From assembly GCA_963576735.1 (NCBI GenBank), contig OY755178.1:7626001-7690000 (forward strand): a stretch of 64,000 bases of DNA, in the 5' to 3' direction. The notes below the pieces were generated by a model. It did no database searches. It was not told the DNA's origin and saw only the letters and a list, made by a program, of their open reading frames with translations. This DNA comes from Bedellia somnulentella (lineage: Eukaryota > Arthropoda > Insecta > Lepidoptera > Bedelliidae). Below are positions 31,681 to 41,499 of the stretch, piece after piece (the stretch's first letter is position 1; each line of letters starts with the position of its first letter). Made by a program: the position numbers and the translations under genes.

Positions 31681-32008
31681 TTTAAAGTCTAGTTAGAATA
31701 TAAGCACTTAACAATGACTATATTCATGTTATAAAAATTAAACATGTATTTAACCTCTTTTAAGTAATACAAAAAGCATGCGTAATTCAAAATAAATAAC
31801 TTTATATTCAACTGCAAAACCAAGCATTTATTTTCATCCCTCATGAATCCGAATTTCACTATAGATCTCTTTCACAAATGGTTACATTAAAAATAACTTT
31901 AAGTTTTAAACTTACTGGTAAACATTTTCATTATTTTTGCTCAGAGTTGGAAACCTATGAAGTCTAAGTCCAGGGTTTGTAGCTTCGCTGGAACCACACT
32001 TGGAGCAA

Positions 32009-32655
32009 CTGAAGTAGAAAAGAAAAGTTTGTATAAGCATAACTAGCGATTAATGATAATGTAATGATTAGCAGTATGTGTATTAATAACCATATTTATG
32101 AGAATTTATTTACTTATTTCAAGGAAAGTAAAACAGCTATCAATACAAATTAAGGGCCTCCCTCGAAAATTTCACTGATTTTGGTAGTTTTCAAACTCAA
32201 TGAAACCTGCTCAATGAAACAATCACACTCTAAATAAAATATATGTTCAAGTTCAATATCTTTTCTTTAATAATGACGGTTCTCATTCGTTTTCAATAAT
32301 AATCGACTAAGAAAGAAAATAATTTGTGGGGGGCTTTTTTATCGTAAAGTCTGATATTGCTGTCAGAATACTGCATATATGTTATCGATTACGTAATATT
32401 TGCGTAGACAACTGAGTAGTCTATCATCTGTATGAATAATTTTTAGTCTTTTTATCCTAATTATGGAGTTATAAAGCAAAAACCCTAAATTTCAATGTCA
32501 ATCTGGAGCGGGTCCCTGTGCGGAGAACGGGGCGGCAGATGGCTGTTAGCCTTCATGCGCAGAGCTTGTGTCGAATTTTTCTGTAATAGAGCTGCTTGCC
32601 GCTTCCCGCGCTTTTTAGATAATTTATTTTGGTTGTGCGCAACATAGTCGCTTGT
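32009..32655. other. Gene-free stretch with a GC-richer patch
   Basis: Mostly AT-rich. About 32505-32620 is GC-richer (GGAGCGGGTCCCTGTGCGG, CTTCCCGCGC). No reading frame or repeat family was recognised. Confidence 0.3.
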
Positions 32656-32659
32656 TTTG

Positions 32660-32945
32660 CTTTACATTATAAGTTTGATAACAATCGTAATATTATCGTT
32701 AATTTCACCCTGTTTAGATAGTACGAAATGGTCCAACGCATTAGGGGCCATGCGCTGTTGATGTGGGCGCGAGTTCAAATCTTCTATCCGGGACATGCTT
32801 TTTGTTTATTTCTTTCCTCGTAAAATTATTTTGTTTCGGTTATGATGATAAATGCATGATTAAAAATACTGCGCATAATTCTGTTTTGTGAATACGCTCG
32901 TTTTATCCTAATGTTCTGTAAATCCAGCTGAAACAATTATTATCT
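32660..32945 (+). mobile_element. tRNA-derived SINE, family D, copy 1
   Basis: Contains a B-box-like GCGAGTTCAAATC after an A-box-like ATGGTCCAACGC. The body has GATTAAAAATACTGC and TTCTGTTTTGTGAATACGCT, which is shared with copy 2 about 620 bp downstream. It runs in the same orientation as copy 2. Confidence 0.65.
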
Positions 32946-33097
32946 TTTTGCTTTAAATTTATGTGATGTTTTTACATATCTTTTTAGTAAGATTAAAAAT
33001 ATTGTTTACCTTATAATAACGTCGGAAAATTAAATAAAGGAAACAAACATGTGCAGAAAATCGAAAATTTCCAATTAAACAAAAAAATTTTGAACAA

Positions 33098-33140
33098 CAT
33101 ACATACTCACGGCTATAAATCCCTAAAAGGGAAAAAATAT
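33098..33140 (-). mobile_element. Family-A SINE, 3' tail fragment
   Basis: ACATACATACTCACGGCTA followed by TAAATCCCTAAAAGGG, the reverse complement of the family 3' end. Confidence 0.6.
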
Positions 33141-33279
33141 TAAAAAAAGGTTCGCTAAACAGAGGGCTCAGATAATGAATGCAAAATTGTAAGTACAAAT
33201 TTTTCTACCAATAAAACACTTTAGGCAAATTTTATATATTGCACGGAACATAGTCGAAAAGTTTTGCCATATATATTAT

Positions 33280-33570
33280 ATTGTTCGTTCGCAATCCTAA
33301 TATAATCGTCAATTTCGACTCTTAGCTGTAAGATCGAAGTGGTGTAACGCGTTCAACGTTTCACGCTCAGTGATGAAGGTACAGAGTTCGATCCTCAACC
33401 TTGCGACAGTATTTTAGTTTGTTTTTTATTCGTAAAATAAGTATTCTTTTATTTTCTCCTTCGGATCACGATGAATGCATTATTAAAAATACCTGCTGCT
33501 ATTTATTCTGTTTTGTAAATATGCTTGTTACGTTTTACCCTATAGCTATGTTCCGTGAATAATCTTACCT
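33280..33570 (+). mobile_element. tRNA-derived SINE, family D, copy 2
   Basis: B box AGAGTTCGATCC with an upstream TGGTGTAACGCG A-box-like word. The body (GATGAATGCATTATTAAAAA, TTCTGTTTTGTAAATATGCT) aligns with copy 1 throughout. Divergence between the copies is substantial, so both are old. Confidence 0.65.
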
Positions 33571-33760
33571 TCTAACTTTTCTTTCAAATCTGGGTGTTTT
33601 TTTTTATTTATATGATGTGTATTACACTTCTCCACTTTAGTCATATTTCTACTTTTTAAGAAAAAATATATAATTATCTTAATATAAGTATTCGAACCGT
33701 TCTTCGATCAATTATTTTGATCCATTGTATTTCATTCATGTGCTATTAATTCTGATTTAG

Positions 33761-34146
33761 GCTCCAAAAACGTATTGCTTTACAAGGGGATGAGAAATAT
33801 GCAATAAATCAGGAACCTCAATCATCTCGCCAAGTTCAATTAACAGAGTAAGTAAAATAGACCAGGAGCTGATATTTATAAATTTTTAGTCTTTCATTAA
33901 ACTTTGTATTTTGTAATAAATTGTGAAAAAGTTATCATACCCAATTGAGCCTATACTTATATATTATGAATTAATTTCAGTTCAACTGAGATGATGGAAG
34001 AAAGTGTATTTTCGTCCCACAATACCGACAGGGAGAAATCATTGGAGAACACGGCTACTGTATCTAATGCACCTGAACTAGGCTCATCAACTGTGATAAT
34101 AGTGCTCTTAAACGCACCTTTACTTTTGTATTTAAAAAAAACGTAA
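33761..34146 (+). other. Two candidate exons of an unidentified gene
   Basis: A block at 33761-33847 has an acceptor (TTCTGATTTAG) and a strong donor (ACAGA|GTAAGT). The next block starts after TTAATTTCAG at 33981 and stays open to TAA at 34144-34146. Joined, the phase fits and reads LQKRIALQGDEKYAINQEPQ, then SSRQVQLTD, then STEMMEESVFSSHNTDREKS. The composition (Gln, Ser, Glu, Thr) resembles a disordered segment of a nuclear or transposon protein. No family was recognised and no start codon located, so this could equally be a decayed transposon gene. Confidence 0.3.
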
Positions 34147-35599
34147 AAGTATATTAATTTAAAGATTAACAGCACCATCACCATGCCATGCTTTTTCAAC
34201 ACAGTAAAACGAACGATGCATGTGCTCGAATATATTAAAGATTAGCACTGATATTAACAGACTGTTAATTTAACAATAAATAACCCTTTTAAGTCCGGTA
34301 TATTCCGAACTTCTGTCTCTTTTATTATTTAAGTTATTTAGTCGCGGGGATAAGTTATTTAATATAGCTATCTTGCACAATTTGGCGTAAAAACTATTTT
34401 ATATGAGTTGAAGTATATTTTCAGCCGTAAAATTTCGGGAAATGTGAATTTAGATAATCAAGAAAACTTTTGAACAAACCTCTAATTAATTAAATGAACA
34501 AGTACAAAAGACGCACATTTATAGCCTCCTTCAAACAAGAAACTACAAACAGGTATTCATGAATCTGTGCCTACAAATACCTAGTTATAACTTAGTTTTT
34601 AATATTGAAAAGAACCTTAAGAATTGCCTTTTGCTTTCTGCACCATCTCAATAAAATGATAATTTTTATGAAAATTATTTGGGTTTTATAATTTACTTAT
34701 GTTGAATCAGTAGTAAGTAAGTATTCATGAAAAAAATGCCTACTCCTGTTCTATAATTTGAGTCGATTTTTTGTTCAAGTGTGGATTTTTGACGTCGAGA
34801 TATTATTATTATATAATTACACGTTACTTCATTTCTACTGCCATCCACGTACACTTTGTTGTGTCGGTTAAGAATAACATAAACCCCTTTTACTATGTCA
34901 CGTGAAACGTATCATCACGACACCAACATTCTTTTCGACATGTTCCCCTGCTATATTCCAAAGGTATCAAGAAATAAGTTTTGTGGAAATAAAGTTATTG
35001 TACTGTTGAAGTATTTGTTTTATTTTTATAACAATATTCACTTAGCGAAACATAATTAACACATATATCAATACGCCGCGCCGATCGTACAACGTAGTAC
35101 GAGACTGTTTTGGTAGATGGCGCTATATCTACATCTATATCGCTATAATCTATAGTTATCATAGTTGCTAATAGATGGCTTGTTTTACGAGTTCTATTAA
35201 AGGTGAGGAAACGGCAGGGGGAAGCCCAAATGCCGTTTCAAGGTTCTCACTTTTTCGTGGGACGCCCTTAACATCATTTGAATAGTTAGCATGAAGCTAC
35301 TTATAGAATCTCACGGTCAAAAACAAATTAGCAACAAAAGTGCATTACAAATATATATTTGCTTTTGAAGTATTAAACATGGTTCATATTGCAGTAAGAT
35401 TAAGTAGGGAAAACTTTTTAATTTTATGACCTTAAGAAATATTAAAACATGTAAGAAAATAAATAATAATAACATAACCATAAAAAAATAACTACTGAAA
35501 ACTTGCCTGAGCGCGCTAAAGTTAGTACATAATAGATCCAAATCTTGACAATAACTAGTAAAACTATAGCTTACTCTAATTATGAAACTGTTTGTATTA
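34147..35599. other. Gene-free stretch
   Basis: Mostly AT-rich. Around 35080-35290 it is GC-richer, with TAGATGGCGCTATATCTAC near 35114 and TAATAGATGGCTTG near 35168. No coding signal was seen. Confidence 0.3.
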
Positions 35600-35740
35600 T
35601 ATCTGTTTGCATTTGACACTGTCTTCTAGATGAAGAGGTTTAGGTTCGATTCCCACAAGGGCGATTGTTCGCCTAACCCTTTGATTAGTTTTGAATCAAG
35701 TAGTTAGGTGAAGTAACAACTCAACTATAGTATCTTTATT
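35600..35740 (+). mobile_element. tRNA-derived SINE fragment
   Basis: The B-box word AGGTTCGATTCCCAC near 35643 lies downstream of a weak A-box-like word and is followed by a non-tRNA body. It is probably a SINE. The A box is too eroded for a firm call. Confidence 0.4.
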
Positions 35741-35827
35741 TTTATGGTAAATAAAACTTTATAATGGGTTGTTTCTGAACCTGAACATTGTACCCTTAAC
35801 TTAACTCTTACAGTTGCTAAATAATGA

Positions 35828-36085
35828 AATACGCATAAGTATTTTTACTCACCGGCGATACAAGTGAGACATTATGCAGAAAATATCAATGCAAACGAAA
35901 TTCAGGGTCAATATCTCACTTCACAAAGTGTCTCAGTCAAAACTGGCACAAAACACGACGTAAATCTTGAAACACGTATCAACTCAACGTATAAGTCAGC
36001 AGAAGAGAAGTATCGAGAAGATGAAGAATATTGGAAGACAGAAAACTTCACAACCAATAAAAATAAAATTCAAATTTCCGAGTAA
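35828..36085 (+). other. Unidentified open frame, possible last exon
   Basis: The frame is open from 35828 to the TAA at 36083-36085 and includes VRHYAENINANEIQGQYLTS and KSAEEKYREDEEYWKTENF, a charged, partly helical sequence. It lies on the same strand and within 2 kb of the candidate exons at 33761-34146, and its composition is similar. No clear acceptor precedes it. Confidence 0.25.
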
Positions 36086-36454
36086 CTTAGAGGTGCAAAA
36101 ATATTATACCAGCTCAAAATATTAATACAACCAGAACTTCTACCATTTTCTTCATGTATGAAAAAGACGCGACCAAATTCAAAATATGTCAAGTAATTAT
36201 ATTTAGCTCATAATTATATACCTAAATTCAATTGGTTCAATTAATTAATCAGAGTTTTAGTGAGTTCAGAACCTAGAAGTTTACTACCATTTTACTGTTT
36301 TACCAGCATTGGTCACACTTCAACTGGATCAACTACCATACATTTGTCAATGTGTGTGTGTTGTGTCTGTACACGCGAGTGAACACCCCCTGCTTACAGT
36401 ATGTATGTAAATATAACTAAAAAATAAAGGATAAATAAAGGAAAGAAAAATTTC

Positions 36455-36526
36455 GACACAGGTGGGAATCGAACCCGCGACCTCGGGTATACGCCCCCGT
36501 CGCTCTGCCAATTGAGCTACCGTGTC
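36455..36526 (-). tRNA. tRNA-like sequence (SINE head or tRNA pseudogene)
   Basis: 72 nt on the minus strand. The acceptor arms GACACGG and CTGTGTC pair in 7 of 7 positions (one G-U). The D arm GCTC...GAGC is perfect, with A box TAGCTCAATTGG and B box GGTTCGATTCC. The anticodon arm is poor: only CGGG/CCCG can pair, around an 8-nt loop without the usual U33. The T stem has one mismatch. It could drive RNA polymerase III transcription, but it is unlikely to give a working tRNA. A SINE head or tRNA pseudogene is more likely. Confidence 0.6.
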
Positions 36527-36935
36527 AAATGCTGCGAGTGCATCAGGTCCCCACATGAGGTTTTCATGAACAAAAACATTCAAAATATGTAAATATAAGT
36601 GTTTTTGTATCCTTTAGAGGAACTCTTATTAAAACACCAACAGTTGGTCACCCTACTTAAAACGAGACACAGTTAGCTAGTTAGCCATCCTTTTTCAGGA
36701 CACTTTAGGTCGCCAGAGCGCGTTCCTGTTTAAATTATACTTCCATGAGCACTAGACACTTCACAGTATAGCTGTCATGTCGATGGTGTCCAAGTCCACT
36801 TAGTGTCAATGTCATTGTCAGTTTAAAAAAAAAACTTGTTTGATTGATTTGATTTATTTGTTTGTTTGTACATTTTTGTACTGTACTGTTTTTGTTTTAC
36901 TATAATATAATGAATTTATTTTGAAAAATCCTAAA
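36527..36935 (+). promoter_or_regulatory. POLR1F 5' flank
   Basis: The gap between the tRNA-like repeat and the POLR1F start codon. It holds a (TTTG)n-like run near 36858-36870. No certain TATA box or initiator was seen. Confidence 0.3.
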
Positions 36936-39900
36936 ATGTCTGCAATAATTAAATTTGATTTAAGGGAGTTACGAAAATTAGCAAAAGACAAAGATACTTG
37001 TGTTATTGAGAAAAGATTAACGCAAAATCTAGCAGTACAACCGTGGTGCTTAGGAAACTTGAAAGATTCTGTCAAAAACATTTTAGATTATAAAATTGGA
37101 AAATACGACAAAGAGTAAGCGAAAATTAAGTAGAAACTGTGGTTTATTGAATGATATCAGCTTTATTATGTTTTGGAAGGAATCACAACGCTTTAGTACA
37201 CTAGTGTTTGTTTGATCTACAATGTGACTTCTTGTCACTAAACTCAATATTTTCTGTTACAGATTAAATGGGATTTTATTAAGTTACAAGAATCTTCGTA
37301 TTTTACATAATGTTGGTGCCATAAAGAACGACAATTGTGACATACACTTTCAAATACAAGTGGACTATTTTATTTTCCGACCATTTGTAGGTGCTACACT
37401 AAGGGGAGTTGTCAACAAAAAAAGTATATCTCATCTTGGAGTACTTGTTCATCGGTGAGTTCAACATTTTGTCTTTCTTTTTATAATCACTCTAATATGC
37501 CTAACACCCCAAAAGTTGTGTTACACAATGTAGTAAGTTTACACATCAATAATGCTTGATTAATTTTTCTATTTCTATGTTTTACATACCTCAGAAAATT
37601 GACTATAATAATTCATTTAAAATACCTGTTTACCAGTTATTAGTTGCATAGGTTAGTGTTCATTTAAATGGTCTTGGATTTGTTGAGTAGTTGAATGTTA
37701 ATAATAATGGAAAATAAAATATATATTTATTTTGTTCCCACAAACTATGTACATCAATTGTGAATCTACTCAAATAGCCACAGTGAGCATGCCCACAAAC
37801 CAATTAACATTTTGATAAAATGTTAATGAAGACATTAAAAACAAAACAATATCATTAACTTTCTTTATGAGCCAGTTACAAATCAGACTTGTTTGATTTT
37901 GGGTGACTATGCCCTAACCTTTTTACGCAAGTTCTGTCTCTGTACTAAATTGGAACTACTTACTAATAAAAATAATAAAGTTGTACAATATAAATTATAA
38001 CTTGTATCTTCAGTATGGATTTGTGTTTGCCATAAAAACATGAAAAAATACAAATATTGAATTTTTTTATTTATTATAAAATATCATTTTATAACAGACA
38101 AAAAATCTGATGTGTAGAAATTTTCATACTCATGGTTCACTATTTTACACATTACAGTATACATTGCACCAAACCCTTATTTAAAAATGACCGGACTGAT
38201 TTAATCAATTATTGTTTTGAAGTGTTAGTTAAAGTCTAGCATAGGTGCATGGAAAAGTTATGTGGATAACTAAAGAAGAACACTAGTATAGATACTTAAA
38301 GAGACTTTTTAAGCTAAGCTGCTTGATATCATATAAAATTCTTTTATTATTCCAAGGACTCAAACTTTCACACCACATATACCCAAACCGATTGGTAGTG
38401 GTACTTCTAAACATCATGTGACATTTGTGAGTTTTTCTTGTGAACATTGTACTCAAGTGAGAGGGACAGGCCTATCACTGTTGTACAAATATATTGCCAC
38501 ATGACTAGATAATCTAGTTCATGTGGGTTTCCTCACAATGTTTTTCCTCACTGTTAATAACAATGACAATTTGATCAAAAATATGAATTAAGAAAAGACA
38601 AACTGATGTAGGCCCCACCTGGGATTTTAACCCTTATCTGTCTGCTTTAAAGCCATTGAACTATCACTTTTAATTTTAGTGTCTTCAATGTTGTCATACC
38701 AAGACCCACTGATGAACCTGGCAGTAAGTGGATTGGTAACACAGTGAAAGAAGGTCAAGTGGTGACATTTAAAATACGAGCGCAAGACTTGTTTGGTGCA
38801 TTACCTTATATTAGAGGAGAGCTAGACGAAAAGTAAGTATACATGAAGTTGATAGCTAAATAGTATTGCAATGAAAACAATATGTGACTTCCAACTAAAT
38901 AGTTTATAAACGATTCACACTATGTCCTTATTTGGGATGATTGAATGAGGGCCCTAGCCAATTAATTTGCTTCCCCACGAATTCAATTTAGAAGTGTATT
39001 ACTATTCAGATATAGCTTAACAAAGAAAAACTCACTTGTTCTACATCTTAAACTTACATGCAGGCTCTGAATAAGGAACTGTCTATTGTGATATATTTAC
39101 TATTATGTATGGCCTGAATACAAATATATATACGAAATATAAGCGACTATTGGCGCTTTAAAGTGGTTTTTGGGTAAAGCGGTTGGAGACTCATCACTAA
39201 CAACCTTAATTTTACATTCTTTTCCCCACTCAACTTCCATAAGTGGCTGAGGAATTTCTTATTCTGAAGCTTAGGCTTCCTTGTTTTGGGAGTTATAACT
39301 GTGAGTATATTTTTGTATGTACTTTAGGAAGTTCACTAAAGAAAAGATAAAAAATACATAAAGTTGTTGGCCGAATTGGAATTTCGCACGAAGGGTTCCG
39401 CGCCATTATCCACAGAATATAAGTCACTGTATAATGTATCCACCTATGCGGTAATATTAGTGTTTTTTGATACAGCAGCGACAGAAGTCGCTTCTTACGA
39501 CACCCGCAGGTAGAAATGGTTTAGTTTTATTCTAAGCATAACGATTGCTATTCATGACAGTACACAGTTATTTCTTTTACACCTATATTATTAAAGTTAT
39601 TGTTGTATACCTGCAACAATCACTTATAATCACTACTGTGGGTTATAGTAATGGTGCTATTCTAAGCCACGAATACACAGCTATTTCTGTTTCACCTATG
39701 ATGTAAATATGTTTGTTGTAAGTAATGTGTTATAGTGATGGGTTAAAGCACAGTTAACGGATCAACTTATTTTGCTTCTCCATATAATTTAAAATTAATC
39801 TTTGCAGCTATATCAGGCCCCTCAGAAAGTTTTGTGAAAAGGATTTTTTATGTAATTCCACATTCAAAAAGACCTCCGTTTTTTTGTTGCAAAGCATATG

Positions 39901-40517
39901 AAAATTTCTTGTCGCACAGAAAAAGGAATTTCACGAGAACATTTTTGTTCCCATTGTTTATAACAATGAAATTGTTTAGTATTTAAAAAGTAGTTCCCAT
40001 TCATATGTTGAGACTTCCACAGTTTAAATAACATCTATTACTTCGTAACCTTCTAGCTTTTGAATCTGAGGTTTCCTCTAAGGATAAATAATAAACCATT
40101 TATAATTTAGACCAACGAAATAAACTTTTTTCTCTTTTTATGAGAAATAAGGTTTTGCTATAAAGTTCCCTTCAGTTTCCTTAAGCAAGCAGTTTCAAAA
40201 AATATTTTATTTATTTCAGATCCTTGAAAGCTGCAACAGATACAGATATAAAACTAGCTTGTCAAAATGAGTATGTGAATTTCGATAAAACAAAGCCATG
40301 TATAAATAAAAAACAAAGTGGTGATGCTTTCCCTGAAGAGGTCAAGCCTAAACGAAGATGTTTTCCGAACACTGCATCAAATAGTGGACTATCTTCGCAA
40401 GTGAAACTGAAAATTGAACATGACCAGGATAGTCCAGAAAAGGACAGAAACAAGGCTAGAGTCCGAACTAGCAAAAACGATTTAGTACCAACGCCCAGAA
40501 AAATAAAGAAATTCTAA
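36936..40517 (+). CDS. POLR1F: DNA-directed RNA polymerase I subunit RPA43 (POLR1F/TWISTNB), 4 exons
   Basis: Exons are 36936-37114, 37263-37454, 38680-38832 and 40220-40517, totalling 822 nt for 273 residues. All junctions are GT-AG and in phase. The core HFQIQVDYFIFRPFVGATLR, then GVVNKKSISHLGVLVHRVFN and VVIPRP, matches the human protein's HLNIEADFVIFCP, GIVNKVSSSHIGCLVHGCFN and ASIPKP. This is the OB-like domain of RPA43. With RPA14-type partners it forms the Pol I stalk that contacts RRN3/TIF-IA to start rRNA transcription in the nucleolus. The last exon is a charged, lysine-rich tail (SGDAFPEEVKPKRRC, TPRKIKKF), as in other RPA43 proteins and shorter than the human one. The start ATG follows TATTTTGAAAAATCCTAAA and gives MSAIIKFDLRELRKLAKDK. 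Introns 2 and 3 hold retroposons. Confidence 0.92.
38440..38600 (-). mobile_element. Family-C retroposon in POLR1F intron 2
   Basis: In minus orientation it has GTGAGGAAACCCACATGAAC and CATGTGGCAATATATTTGTA, then GTGATAGGCCTGTCCCTCTC. These match the copy at 54050-54230. A possible extension to about 38640, with a GGTGGGGCC-type word and an eroded B-box position, suggests a tRNA-related SINE. Confidence 0.65.
39145..39325 (+). mobile_element. Family-A SINE, truncated, in POLR1F intron 3
   Basis: Runs from GCGACTATTGGCGCTTTAAA through GCGGTTGGAGACTCATCAC to TTATAACTGTGAGTATAT. Confidence 0.75.
39480..39545 (-). mobile_element. Family-A SINE, head fragment
   Basis: Reverse match to the head: GTCGCTTCTTACGACACCC, then GGTTTAGTTTTATTCTAAGC. 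A second tiny piece (GTGCTATTCTAAGCCACGAA) lies at about 39653-39690. Confidence 0.6.
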
Positions 40518-40699
40518 AGCTTATTTTATTTTTTATAGTAAATTATTTTTAATCACTCAAATGTGTGGTTTTATTACTGAACATATAAGTATGATGAATT
40601 TGATAATTTATTGTATAGCCTTGGATTTTCTAAGGTTTTATTGGGCCCCCATTTAGCAGAGTTTCAATACATAAAAATCTTCAACAATTTTTGGAAGTT

Positions 40700-40815
40700 G
40701 AGAGTGGAAAAGACAATAAAATGAAGGTTCTTGGGGATGGGTTTGCAAGGGCATCGCCCGAAAGTCACTTAAAAGGTCCTAATACCCTTAGTCGCCTCTT
40801 ACAAGAAATATTAGA
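40700..40815 (-). mobile_element. Family-A SINE, internal fragment
   Basis: Reverse match covering GGGGATGGGTTTGCAAGGGC and CCTAATACCCTTAGTCGCCT, between POLR1F and TMEM186. Confidence 0.7.
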
Positions 40816-41499
40816 TATTGAAACAAACCCATATTGTTTATTCTACCTATTTGCATAGAATTATGTCTTGTAGGATTCTGATATGTGCCAAAGTAGCAGA
40901 TATTAATAAACTATTAGTTGGCCATCGGCTATATCTTATGTGTTGAGCTTTAGGTATTTGTGGCACCATACTTTCACTACCTACTCAATTTTCGAAAGGA
41001 CTTAAGGTTTATATTTCTAAAGTTCTGGCTATTCCACTTTGGAATATGTTTTTTTGAGAATAGGTGTATTTTATAGTATTTACCTTCGCTACGCATTGAC
41101 ACTATCAAAGTAAAAATTCTTTTTTGCATATATTGCATAGAAGAGAATAAGTATAAAGCTTTTATTTTTGGACACATTGATTAAATCTCTGACTACACAG
41201 ATGGTTACTCTTACTACCAGCAGCACCCTTGGTGTTAGGCCCATGCTCATTTTGTAAATGGTGTGTAGTGTAAGGTGTGTTGGTGTTTTCAATACACAGA
41301 CTGCAAAGCCAAGCCATCACATAAAAAAACAACATCAAAACATAACCTAAAAATCCTTACTTTACATTTTATAAATATTTTGAACTAAACTGAAGTATTT
41401 TGTGAGTCTGTTTCTGAAATGTTTGTTAAGTGATTTTAATTTATATCCTTAAGGATAAGAGCTATTACAAGTGGCATTTTATTTCATATCACTAGTAAA

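Larger units (their letters stand above)
29704..32008 (-). pseudogene. P-element/THAP-type transposase relic
   Basis: The minus strand shows, in order, three blocks. First is a THAP zinc-finger exon (31916-32008) reading CSKCGSSEATNPGLRLHRFP. Second is an exon (31172-31397) with SWKHIKKFYELDNSN and KMRVKLATQILSHSAA. Third is a long block (30606 to 29704) with TATFLEHFNNLFDLLNAN, RRINQDPIKNLFGCIRANCG and NPTVAPFIAGFKTAIL. These are hallmarks of P-type transposases, which cut and paste DNA and bind ends with the THAP domain. In the long block, in-frame stops lie between NEL and FIGC (near 30377) and after ACAYV (near 29975). The central RNase-H part is largely missing, and a SINE and an RTE tail sit between the blocks. 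It is inactive. A domesticated gene is unlikely given the stops. Confidence 0.8.

Noticed and set aside
33957..34202. Minus-strand frame of 81 codons
   Set aside because: Antisense shadow of the better supported plus-strand exon candidate, with hydrophobic AT-rich content.
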